From assembly GCA_964507185.1 (NCBI GenBank), contig CAZDOY010000009.1:1-64000 (forward strand): 64,000 nt of DNA, read 5' to 3'. Under the pieces are notes generated by a model that was not told where the DNA came from, made no database searches, and saw only the letters and a list, made by a program, of their open reading frames with translations. Source of the DNA: CAVRTJ01 sp964507185 (GTDB lineage Bacteria > Acidobacteriota > UBA4820 > DSQY01). This document shows positions 16,854-24,187 of the stretch, piece by piece; the stretch's first letter is position 1; every line of letters starts with the position of its first letter. The translations under genes and the position numbers were made by a program.

Positions 16854-17324
16854 TCACCCTTCGATAGCATCCCGTTCGATCGGCTCTCTCCGTGTTTTTT
16901 CCGACGTCCGGAATCTCCGGTAATAGTCACAATCAACGCACCTGTCGAACCTCCTGAGCGTGAGGGGCAGCAGGCCGTGCAGCTCCCAGCAGTGGAGGGT
17001 CCCCGACCGGTGCACGAGGCAGTTCTCGCAGACCCGGTTCGACGGGCTGCCGTAGAGCGCATCCACCTCGCAATGGAATTCCCAGCAGTAGGGCCGCACG
17101 TCCTTTTCTGCATCCAGGAGAGCGGTGTCCATGCCCTTTTCGACCATGAAACTGCGCAGGTCTTCCACTTTTATGCGATACTGTCCTCCGGCCGTCCTCT
17201 GCGCCTTGAGGTGTTTGGAGCGGATCCAGTTGAGGATGCTCTCCGAGGTCACGTAGCAGAAGCGGGCGGCCTGGCCTGTCGACAGGGCCTTCGGTCCTTG
17301 CCTTCTCAGTTTCGCCTCCTTCAC
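16854..17324 (-). CDS. Helix-turn-helix (MerR/excisionase-like) protein with Cys-rich C-terminal half
   Basis: 156 residues from the GTG at 17324, which has AAGGGGAAAAA upstream; an ATG at 17387 is unlikely because it would lie on the sigma-54 promoter. The N-terminal third is a MerR/excisionase-type DNA-binding unit (ALSTGQAARFCYVTSESI). The rest contains two similar cysteine segments: CWEFHC...CENC and CWELHG...CVDC. The CWE-x-C-x2-C pattern recalls the cysteine motif of the PAS domains in the neighbouring regulators. It is the first gene of the hmc-like operon and may sense a metal or redox state and adjust the operon (inference). No close named family is known to me. Confidence 0.75.
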   Translation of the reverse strand: MKEAKLRRQGPKALSTGQAARFCYVTSESILNWIRSKHLKAQRTAGGQYRIKVEDLRSFMVEKGMDTALLDAEKDVRPYCWEFHCEVDALYGSPSNRVCENCLVHRSGTLHCWELHGLLPLTLRRFDRCVDCDYYRRFRTSEKTRREPIERDAIEG

Positions 17325-17371
17325 CCTTTTTCCCCTTTTCGGACTTATGCTCCATTTCCGCTTTTGGGCAG

Positions 17372-17400
17372 ATGGGTGGAGAGGCATAAGCCGTGCCAAG
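17372..17400 (-). promoter_or_regulatory. Sigma-54 promoter of the hmc-like operon
   Basis: On the minus strand TTGGCACG-GCTT-ATGCC: GG at 17397-17396, ten bases, GC at 17385-17384. The predicted start is near 17372, about 48 bases before the GTG at 17324. This supports the short form of the first gene. Confidence 0.8.
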
Positions 17401-17523
17401 TCCGCGGAAGGGGATCAAGGCCGCCGTTTGAAGGACGCAGTAGGAGCTGAACTTCCTTTGTTTTGAATTTAGTTCCTGCGAGTCGACCACGCAATAAGAA
17501 CCCGCAGTGTGGCGCGGCCAGGC

Positions 17524-17541
17524 ATGCTACATGTGTCGCAT
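17524..17541. promoter_or_regulatory. Palindrome 1 in the hmc/activator divergent region
   Basis: ATGC-T-ACA-TG-TGT-C-GCAT, an 18-base inverted repeat with a mismatch in each arm, centred roughly 160 bases upstream of the sigma-54 transcription start. It shares the pattern GC-N-ACA...TGT-N-GC with the palindrome at 17555-17572 and is a plausible enhancer site for the activator encoded at 17659. Confidence 0.55.
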
Positions 17542-17554
17542 ACTGCCCAGACAT

Positions 17555-17572
17555 ATCGCTACAGTGTTGCAT
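17555..17572. promoter_or_regulatory. Palindrome 2 in the hmc/activator divergent region
   Basis: Inner part GC-T-ACA-G-TGT-T-GC (17558-17570) flanked by AT on both sides, about 31 bases (three helical turns) from palindrome 1. Two related sites at this spacing and distance are typical of binding by a dimeric enhancer-binding protein. Confidence 0.55.
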
Positions 17573-17658
17573 TTTACTTCGGTTGCTCTTATACTGGCGA
17601 AGGATGGGGCCCGGTCCGGATACCGGCTACCGGCGCGCCGCCAGGGTGGAGGGACTTC

Positions 17659-18990
17659 ATGGACAAGAAACTCGATACGCGGTACTTTCCACTGCTCCTT
17701 GACGTTGTGGACCAGGGCGTCTTTACCGTCGACCCCAACGGCAAGATCTCCTCGTTCAACAAGGCCGCCGAGAGGATAACCGGCTACACGGCCCGGGAAG
17801 TCGTCGGCGTGGATTGTTCCTCCGTGTTCAAAACCAACCTCTGCAACACGGTCTGCCCGCTCAGGCGCAGCATCTCGGCCAAGGCGCGGATCCGCAACCG
17901 GGAAGTGCGCATCCACACCAAGGACGGGCGGGCGATTCCCATCTCAATCAGCACGGCGCCCCTCGAGACCGAGGGCGGCGACCTTGTCGGCGGCGTGGAG
18001 GTCTTCAAGGACCTGTCCCACATCGAACACCTGAGGCGCAAACTGGACAGCAACTACCAGTTCGAGGACATCGTCTCCCGCAACGCCGAGATGCACCGCA
18101 TCTTCGACATCCTGCCGCTGGCGGCCGAGAGCATGAGCACCATCCTCGTCAGCGGGGCGAGCGGGACGGGCAAGGAACTCGTGGCCAAGGCCCTGCACAA
18201 CCACGGGCCTAGAAAAAGGAAGCCCTTCGTGGCCGTCAACTGCGCGGCCCTTCCCGAGACGCTCCTCGAATCGGAACTCTTCGGCTACCGGAAGGGCGCC
18301 TTCACGGACGCCAGGCGCGACCGCCTGGGCCGCATCGCGCAGGCCGAGGGCGGCACGCTGTTCCTGGACGAGGTCGGGGACATGCCCATCCCCCTGCAGG
18401 TCAAGTTTCTACGCTTCCTCCAGGAGAGGACCTACGAACCCCTCGGCTCTTCCACGCCGATCAGCGCCGACGTCAGGGTCATCGCGGCCAGCAACCGCGA
18501 ACTCGACGCCATGGTCCGCGAGGGAGCCTTCCGCGAAGACCTCTACTTCCGCCTCAACGTCCTCCAGATCACCCTGCCGCCCCTCCACAAACGGCCGGAG
18601 GACATCCCCCTCCTGACGCGCCACTTCATCCAGCGCTTCCGGCAGGCCACAGGCAAGGCCATCGAGGGCATCGCCGACGAGGCCATGTCCGCCCTGATCA
18701 GCTACGCTTTCCCGGGCAACATCCGGGAGCTGGAGAACATCATCGAGCGCGCCTTCATCCTGTGCGGTGAGAACGAGATCGGCCTGTCCAGCCTGCCGCC
18801 GCAGGTGCTCGAGGCCTACGAGCGCACGGGCAGGCGACCGCCCAGCGAGGAAGGTCGCCTGGACCGCCTGGAGGTCGAGGCCATCAACCAGGCCCTGGCG
18901 CGCCACAACGGCAACCGCACCCGCGCCGCCCGCGACCTCGGCATCCACCGAACCACCCTCATCCGCAAGTTGAAACGGCTGGGGCTTTAG
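17659..18990 (+). CDS. PAS-type sigma-54-dependent activator (EBP2)
   Basis: 443 residues, divergent from the hmc-like operon. PAS domain (about 10-120) with a C-x8-C-x3-C triad (CSSVF...LCNTVC), sigma-54 AAA+ domain (about 140-365) with Walker A GASGTGKE and FLDEVGD, and a Fis-type helix-turn-helix at the C-terminus (AARDLGIHRTTLIRKLKR). The sigma-54 contact loop reads GAFTDA. It is a paralogue of the activator at 8127-9509. The ATG at 17659 has GGAGGGAC upstream. With two palindromes and a sigma-54 promoter in the divergent region, it is the probable activator of the hmc-like operon and perhaps of itself (inference). Confidence 0.92.
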   Translation: MDKKLDTRYFPLLLDVVDQGVFTVDPNGKISSFNKAAERITGYTAREVVGVDCSSVFKTNLCNTVCPLRRSISAKARIRNREVRIHTKDGRAIPISISTAPLETEGGDLVGGVEVFKDLSHIEHLRRKLDSNYQFEDIVSRNAEMHRIFDILPLAAESMSTILVSGASGTGKELVAKALHNHGPRKRKPFVAVNCAALPETLLESELFGYRKGAFTDARRDRLGRIAQAEGGTLFLDEVGDMPIPLQVKFLRFLQERTYEPLGSSTPISADVRVIAASNRELDAMVREGAFREDLYFRLNVLQITLPPLHKRPEDIPLLTRHFIQRFRQATGKAIEGIADEAMSALISYAFPGNIRELENIIERAFILCGENEIGLSSLPPQVLEAYERTGRRPPSEEGRLDRLEVEAINQALARHNGNRTRAARDLGIHRTTLIRKLKRLGL

Positions 18991-18999
18991 GGGAAATTT

Positions 19000-19104
19000 G
19001 GGAATTGGGATTTTGGATTTGGGATTTGAAGGACGGTAATGAAGCGAGGAAAAAGCTTTCTCCCAAGGGCAAAGGGCTAAGGCTAAGGCCGAAAGGCTAA
19101 AGAA
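19000..19104 (+). repeat. Heptad words GGGATTT and AAGGGCT after the activator gene
   Basis: GGGAATT, GGGATTT, TGGATTT, GGGATTT run without a break from 19000 to 19027. After a 37-base spacer, AAGGGCA, AAGGGCT, AAGGCT, AAGGCCG, AAAGGCT follow at 19065-19100. The stretch has no gene. A related GATCACT...GATCACT segment follows at 19157-19178. Confidence 0.8.
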
Positions 19105-19178
19105 AGACCTAACTGCGGCTCGAGACGGGCCGACGAAGGCATTCCTCAAACCCGATCACTCTTCAGTCGATAACTGGA

Positions 19179-19658
19179 TCACTCCTTGTCCAAGTGCCAG
19201 CCACGACCCCCTTGTTCAAAAAGGGAATGAACCAGCAAGCCGGAATGAGGGGGGCCTGTCAGCAGATAAACATTGCGCAGGCCGGCGGTCCCGGCCATCT
19301 GGAGTATGCGCTTAACTTTTCCAAAGTCCGCTCTTAGATCGACGAGCAGGACAATTGGGGCATCTCGTTTTTCTTTTCGCATTCTTCCCGGAAGCGTATC
19401 CGCGGGAATCCATTTGGAATTGAGAAATATTTTGCCGTCCGGCGTTACAGCGACCCGCAACCCTTTGGAAGAGAGCTGGATGACCGAACTCTGGGTCGCC
19501 TCGGGTATCAAAACTGGTGGATCACTCCCGCACGAAGTTCGGAATGGTACGTTCGGACTTAGAAAGCCTGCAAACACTGCGAACAGCAGAAAGCCCAGCG
19601 CGGCGAAGCCGGACATGGAGGAAGAAATCGTCATGTATTTATCGCCGTTGCCAGACAT
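19179..19658 (-). CDS. Orphan ExbD/TolR-like protein
   Basis: 159 residues with one N-terminal membrane helix (about 9-35) and a periplasmic domain resembling ExbD/TolR: LRVAVTPDGKIFLNSKWIPAD, then APIVLLVDLRADFGKVKRIL and AGLRNVYLLT. Family members use the proton-motive force with an ExbB/TolQ partner, but no such gene is nearby. The Asp that normally sits in the membrane helix is not seen (the helix reads SGFAALGFLLFAVFAG), so energy coupling is doubtful. The ATG at 19658 has GGGAGACGGGAGA upstream. Base composition looks less GC-rich than the neighbours, and the gene is enclosed by heptad repeats on both sides. Confidence 0.6.
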   Translation of the reverse strand: MSGNGDKYMTISSSMSGFAALGFLLFAVFAGFLSPNVPFRTSCGSDPPVLIPEATQSSVIQLSSKGLRVAVTPDGKIFLNSKWIPADTLPGRMRKEKRDAPIVLLVDLRADFGKVKRILQMAGTAGLRNVYLLTGPPHSGLLVHSLFEQGGRGWHLDKE

Positions 19659-20074
19659 TCTCCCGTCTCCCTGCTTGTCTTGAAGATAGGGCATCCCCAA
19701 GACCGACGCAAATTCACTGGTCTGCTACCAGTACTCAATCTTTCGTCTTGTCACAGCTAACAGCGACTTCTTTGGGAAGCCTTCCGCGTTCCGCCGCCGT
19801 CTCTCGAACCGCCGCCCAAACCACTCCCTTTTGTCCTCCCACCCTCCCTGTTCATTCTTGCTTCGAAGATCTTGCCCGAGCCGTCCTTCATTTCCGTCTT
19901 CCGCCTTTCGCCTTCCGCCTTCCGTCGTCCAAATCCCAATTCCCAAATCTCTTTTCTTGCCCTCTTCTCTGCGGGGCCTTAAGATGAACGGTGCGAGCCC
20001 AATGCAGCGGTGGATCCCGGTCGCGGGGACCGGTGGACGCTCGGAATCGGGCCGTGTCCGGGGGCTGCCGAACC
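19659..20074. other. Repeat-filled intergenic region upstream of the CbiA-like gene
   Basis: No gene is visible. The right half (19835-19951) is a copy of the composite heptad element described under repeats. No clear sigma-70 promoter or riboswitch could be recognised, and a cobalamin riboswitch was looked for without success. Confidence 0.6.
19835..19951 (+). repeat. Composite heptad element, copy A
   Basis: Three modules in order: a CCTCCC-rich part ending in CCTGTTCATTCTTGC and TCGAAG (19835-19868); five heptads of the CTTCCGC family (19891-19925); and AAATCCC, AATTCCC, AAATCTC (19931-19951) followed by TTTTC. The first module is identical at 32 of 34 bases to that of copy B (26610-26643). 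Copy C lies in reverse orientation at 27319-27407. Confidence 0.75.
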
Positions 20075-21487
20075 ATGAGTTCAGATTCTCTGTACCGCCG
20101 CGTCGTCGTCGCCGGCCTGGGCGGCGATTCGGGCAAGACCCTCGTCTCGCTCGGGATGCTCCTGCTCGCGCGGGACCGCGGCCTGCCCGTCGCGGCCTTC
20201 AAGAAGGGCCCGGACTACATCGACGCCGCATGGCTCGCGTGGGCATCGGGCCTGCCCGCGCGGAACCTCGACACGTACCTCATGGGCTTCGACGCGGTAA
20301 AGACCTCGTTCGCGCGTTCGGCAACCGCCGCGGGACTGAGCGTGATCGAGGGCAACCGAGGGCTCTACGACGGCTTCGACGCGCAGGGAACGCACAGCAC
20401 GGCCGCGCTGGCCAAGACGCTCGGCGCGCCGGTGGTCCTCGTCTTCAACGCCACCAAGGTGACCCGGACGGCCGCGGCGCTTGTCCTGGGCTGCCAGAGG
20501 ATGGACCCCGACGTCCGCATCGCCGGCGTGGTCCTCAACCAGGTGGCCGGGCGGCGCCACGAGTCGGTCATCCGGGAGGCCATCGAATCCACGTGTGGGA
20601 TCCCGGTCCTCGGAACCCTGCCCCGCGCCGCGGCCGACACCCTGCTGCCCGGCCGGCACCTCGGGCTGGTGACGCCCGAGGAGCACCAGCGCATCGCAGA
20701 TCTCGAGGGGAACATCCGGCGCCTGTGCGAACCGAACCTCGACTTCGACGGGATCCTGGCCGCCGCGGCCGACTGCCCGGCCGTCCGCCCGACGGCCGCG
20801 ATGGCCCGGGGCGAATCCGGCGCGGGCCTGACCATCGGCTACGTGAAGGACTCGGCCTTCACCTTCTACTATCCGGAAAACCTCGAGTCGCTCGAGCGCG
20901 CGGGCGCTTGCCTGGAACCGCTCTCGCCCCTTGGTGACGGACGCTTTCCCGAAAACCTGGACGTCCTCTACATCGGCGGCGGCTTTCCCGAAACGCACGG
21001 CCCGGCGCTTTCGGCCAGCGGCGAATGGCTCGGCGCCCTCCGGGCGGCCGCCGAGGCGGGCCTGCCCATCTACGCCGAGTGCGGTGGCCTCATGCTCCTC
21101 TCGCGGGGTATCCTCCGGGATGGGCGCCGATATCCCATGTCGGGCGTTCTGCCGTTCGACGTCGAGGTGCTGCCCCATCCACAGGGACACGGGTACATCG
21201 AGCTGGAGGTGGACAGGCCAAACCCCTTCTTTCCCGAGGGCACGCGCCTCAAGGGGCACGAGTTCCACTACTCCCGCATCGTCCGGGAGGGCGAGCCGGC
21301 GGAGACAGCGTGCCGGGTGACGCGCGGGACGGGGTGTTACCCGGGAAGGGACGGCATCTTTCGAGGGGCCGTCTGGGCCGCCTACACCCACCTGCACGCG
21401 CTGGGCACGCCGGAGTGGACCAAGGCGATACTCTCTGCGTCTGGGCATTTCACCCACTACTCAAAGGGGCCCCCCGGTGGGATTTAA
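20075..21487 (+). CDS. cbiA: Cobyrinate a,c-diamide synthase (CbiA/CobB; DsrN-like)
   Basis: 470 residues: N-terminal ATP-dependent amidase domain with P-loop GLGGDSGKT and FKKGPDYIDAAW, and C-terminal class I glutamine amidotransferase domain with the nucleophile in YAECGGLMLLS and the closing HLHALG. CbiA amidates the a and c acetate side chains of cobyrinate in cobalamin synthesis. In sulfate reducers the homologue DsrN is thought to amidate siroheme for sulfite reductase. Here the gene stands immediately before sat and no other cobalamin genes are near, which favours the DsrN-type role (inference). The start at 20075 has only a weak ribosome site; an upstream in-frame start at 19991 would extend into non-conserved sequence. 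Confidence 0.85.
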   Translation: MSSDSLYRRVVVAGLGGDSGKTLVSLGMLLLARDRGLPVAAFKKGPDYIDAAWLAWASGLPARNLDTYLMGFDAVKTSFARSATAAGLSVIEGNRGLYDGFDAQGTHSTAALAKTLGAPVVLVFNATKVTRTAAALVLGCQRMDPDVRIAGVVLNQVAGRRHESVIREAIESTCGIPVLGTLPRAAADTLLPGRHLGLVTPEEHQRIADLEGNIRRLCEPNLDFDGILAAAADCPAVRPTAAMARGESGAGLTIGYVKDSAFTFYYPENLESLERAGACLEPLSPLGDGRFPENLDVLYIGGGFPETHGPALSASGEWLGALRAAAEAGLPIYAECGGLMLLSRGILRDGRRYPMSGVLPFDVEVLPHPQGHGYIELEVDRPNPFFPEGTRLKGHEFHYSRIVREGEPAETACRVTRGTGCYPGRDGIFRGAVWAAYTHLHALGTPEWTKAILSASGHFTHYSKGPPGGI

Positions 21488-21717
21488 GAAGAGCGGGCCT
21501 CCGCCCCTGAGCTATTTAACGCATAGCGGGCACTTTGAGGTCTGCGCGCCTTAACTGGAACCGGTGAAAAGCCTATGATTACAGAGTGACAATCGAGGTC
21601 CCGCCGGAGCGGGAGAACCTGTTTCCAACCAAAGGGGGGGTTCGAAACACACTCAGTCTGTACCTGAAGAGACGGGCATCACGTTCCGTTCTGCCCGGTA
21701 ATTAAAGGAGGTTTTCG
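21488..21717 (+). promoter_or_regulatory. sat leader with sigma-70 promoter
   Basis: TTAACT (21551-21556), 17 bases, TATGAT (21574-21579) is a good sigma-70 promoter. A small hairpin TCCCGC-cgga-GCGGGA lies in the leader near 21599-21614. The ribosome site AAAGGAGG precedes the ATG at 21718. Confidence 0.65.
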
Positions 21718-22989
21718 ATGAGCAAACTGGTATCCCCGCACGGCAGCAAGGAACTCAAGCCTCTGCTGCTCGAAGGCAACGCGAGAGAAGAAGAACTCAA
21801 AAAGGCACAGGGATTGAAAAAGGTTCCCATGACCACCAGGGAAACCTCCGACCTCATCATGATGGGCATCGGCGCCTTCACGCCCCTGGACGGCTTCATG
21901 GGCAAGGCGGACTGGCAGGGGTGCTGCGACACCTTCACCATGCCCACCAAGAACGATCTCTTCTGGCCCATTCCCATTACGCTGTCCGCGGAGAAGAATT
22001 TGGCGGACTCGATCGGTCCCAACGAAGAAGTCGCGCTGTGGGACGCCGAGACCGAGACCATCATGGGCACCATGAAGGTCACCGAAAAGTACACCATCGA
22101 CAAGGAACACGAGTGCAAGAAGGTCTTCACCACCACCGACCAGGCGCACCCGGGCGTCCAGAAAGTCATGGCCCAGGCCCCGATCAACCTCGCCGGCCCG
22201 GTGAAGGTCCTGTCCGAGTCCTACTACCCCGAAATGTTCAAGGAGATCTACCAGCGCCCGGCCGACGCCCGCAAGTTCTTCGAAGAGCGAGGGTGGAACA
22301 CGGTGGCGGCCCTTCAGTTGCGCAACCCCATGCACAACTCCCATGCCTACCTGGCGTGGATCGCCATCGAGGTCTGCGACGGCGTGTACATCCACCAGCT
22401 GGTCGGGAAGCTCAAACCCGGCGACATCCCGGCCGACGTCCGCGTCAAGGCCATCGACGCGCTGGTCAATAACTATTTCCGCAAGGAACGGGTCATCCAG
22501 GGCGGCTACCCCATGGAAATGCGGTACGCCGGACCGCGCGAAGCCCTTCTCCACGCGGTCTTCCGCCAGAACTACGGCTGCTCCCACCTGATCGTCGGCC
22601 GCGACCATGCAGGCGTGGGCGATTACTACGGCCCGTTCGACGCCCAGAAGATCTTCCACGAGATCCCGCCGAACGCCCTGCTGCTCAAACCCCTGGCCAT
22701 GGACTGGACGTTCTACTGCTACGAGTGCGGCACCATGGCGTCCATGAAGACCTGCCCACACGAGAGCAAGGCCGTCATCGACGAGAACGGCAATTACAAG
22801 GGCGGCGCCAGGCTGCTCCTGTCCGGGACGATGCTTCGCAAACTCATGAGCGAAGGCAAGCCCGTGCCCAAGGAATTCTCCAAGCCGGAAGTCATCGCCA
22901 TCCTCAAGGATTACTACGACAACCTCGAGGAGAAGGTGGAGGTAAAGCTGCACGGAGCCGCCACGGGTGATGCCAACCAGAAGAGATAG
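21718..22989 (+). CDS. sat: Sulfate adenylyltransferase (ATP sulfurylase)
   Basis: 423 residues, full length for the homo-oligomeric dissimilatory-type Sat. It activates sulfate with ATP to adenosine 5'-phosphosulfate and pyrophosphate, the first step of sulfate reduction, or runs in reverse in sulfur oxidation or disproportionation. The catalytic motifs QLRNPMHNSHAYL and VGRDHAGVGDYYGP are intact. Cysteines in YCYECGTMASMKTCPHE resemble the metal site reported in other bacterial Sat enzymes. The gene has its own promoter, an AAAGGAGG ribosome site and a strong terminator, so it is monocistronic. The aprAB and dsr genes are not within the window. Confidence 0.97.
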   Translation: MSKLVSPHGSKELKPLLLEGNAREEELKKAQGLKKVPMTTRETSDLIMMGIGAFTPLDGFMGKADWQGCCDTFTMPTKNDLFWPIPITLSAEKNLADSIGPNEEVALWDAETETIMGTMKVTEKYTIDKEHECKKVFTTTDQAHPGVQKVMAQAPINLAGPVKVLSESYYPEMFKEIYQRPADARKFFEERGWNTVAALQLRNPMHNSHAYLAWIAIEVCDGVYIHQLVGKLKPGDIPADVRVKAIDALVNNYFRKERVIQGGYPMEMRYAGPREALLHAVFRQNYGCSHLIVGRDHAGVGDYYGPFDAQKIFHEIPPNALLLKPLAMDWTFYCYECGTMASMKTCPHESKAVIDENGNYKGGARLLLSGTMLRKLMSEGKPVPKEFSKPEVIAILKDYYDNLEEKVEVKLHGAATGDANQKR

Positions 22990-23033
22990 CCGAGCGAAAG
23001 ATCATTTTTCAGGCTTGATCGCTTGATCGACTG

Positions 23034-23062
23034 GCCGGGACCTTCGGGTCCCGGCTTTTCTT
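23034..23062 (+). terminator. sat terminator
   Basis: Perfect nine-base stem GCCGGGACC-ttcg-GGTCCCGGC (23034-23055) with a stable TTCG tetraloop followed by TTTTCTT. Confidence 0.95.
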
Positions 23063-23103
23063 ATGGCCCCCGACGGGCGGGGGCGACCCAGGCCACGGCC
23101 CGG

Positions 23104-23964
23104 TTATCGCATGTCGGCGAGTCTCTGCTTCAGCAGGCCGATGGGCACGGCCTCGGCCTCGACACCGGCCTGGTCCGCGGCAAGCCGCTCGAAGACCTCC
23201 GACGAAAGCTCACCGGCGCCGATCGTCTCCAGGCGGCCGCTCTCATCCTCCATGTCCACGGTCGCTCCTGGCGGCGCCGTGCGCAGGGCCTTCAGGGCCC
23301 TGGCGATGAACGGATCGAGCGGCACTCTCTGCGTCACAACGAAGCCTATCAGCTTGTAGTCTTCCGAGCGAAACAGAGGGCCGCCGGCGTTTCCCATGGT
23401 GAAGGGGCCGCTCAACACGAGGCGGGTCGTCGACACCCCACCTGCGGTGGTGACCGTACGATAGCCGGCGACCGCGCCGGCGCAGAAGAGGGGGCTGGGC
23501 GGAAGCTCCCCGCGCGGGAAACCCCAGGTGTAGACCTTCTGGCCCGGCACCGTTCCCGAGGGCCCATCCAGGTCCATGCCGCCCTTCAGGGCCACCGACG
23601 GACGGAGCACGACCACGCCGATGTCCGGCTCGACCTCGAAGCCGTCCAACCGGATCTTCCGCCCCGTCGTCGAATAGACGATCAGGTCTCCGGGCCGCGC
23701 CCCGGCTGCGATGCCGACATCGGTCAGTATGAAGCCCCGGCTTGCAAGGAGGCCGGTACCCCGGCGACCCGTTTTGCGATTCTCCACCAGAAAGAGCGAC
23801 CTGATCACTTCCCGGTCCGTAACACCGACGTTTTCCATGAGCAGCCGGGCGCTTTCCCGCGGTCCGGGGGCGTGGCTGAAGTAGGTCTGCTTGAGATACC
23901 TGTAACAGTAGACAGCGCCGGCCGCCAAGGCCAGAAACAGCAGGAATTTGAAGGACTTCCTCAT
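23104..23964 (-). CDS. Trypsin-like (HtrA/DegP-fold) protein lacking catalytic residues
   Basis: 286 residues with an N-terminal membrane helix or signal (about 5-24) and a chymotrypsin-fold domain. Landmarks of HtrA proteases are present but altered. GFILTDVGIAAG stands where the family has the catalytic His (usually TNxHV). EPDIGVVVLR keeps the Asp region. MGNAGGPLF replaces the GNSGGPL nucleophile Ser by Ala. The protein should therefore be inactive as a protease and may serve as a binding or regulatory domain. No PDZ domain follows. The start at 23964 has GGGAG upstream; the open frame extends further but without signal features. It faces sat tail to tail. Confidence 0.78.
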   Translation of the reverse strand: MRKSFKFLLFLALAAGAVYCYRYLKQTYFSHAPGPRESARLLMENVGVTDREVIRSLFLVENRKTGRRGTGLLASRGFILTDVGIAAGARPGDLIVYSTTGRKIRLDGFEVEPDIGVVVLRPSVALKGGMDLDGPSGTVPGQKVYTWGFPRGELPPSPLFCAGAVAGYRTVTTAGGVSTTRLVLSGPFTMGNAGGPLFRSEDYKLIGFVVTQRVPLDPFIARALKALRTAPPGATVDMEDESGRLETIGAGELSSEVFERLAADQAGVEAEAVPIGLLKQRLADMR

Positions 23965-24090
23965 GATTCGATCTCCCGGTTTCCCGACCGCCTCCCCCGG
24001 AATGGCGCGGATCGTCTCTTTTATTGTACAGCAGGAAAACGTTAAAGCCGAAAACATACTGCGCGGCCTGTTCAGGCATCGCATGTCGGC

Positions 24091-24120
24091 TTGACAGCCG
24101 CCGCGCGGAGCGACTAGTCT
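24091..24120 (+). promoter_or_regulatory. Sigma-70-like promoter of the GGDEF-EAL gene
   Basis: TTGACA (24091-24096), 18 bases, TAGTCT (24115-24120). The -35 box is perfect and the -10 box is weak. It lies about 68 bases before the ATG at 24188. Confidence 0.45.
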
Positions 24121-24187
24121 GTTCCCAGCAGAGGACACAAAAGGAATCCGGCTTCCTGCGGGAGCGCGCCCGTGGCGCGGACATTTC

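Noticed and set aside
16854..17399. Longer start for the helix-turn-helix gene
   Set aside because: The TTG and ATG starts at 17399 and 17387 lie on the sigma-54 promoter itself; the GTG at 17324 has a good ribosome site downstream of the predicted transcription start.
21615..21665. tRNA-like T-loop (GGTTCGAAAC)
   Set aside because: No acceptor, D or anticodon stems can be drawn around it; chance similarity.
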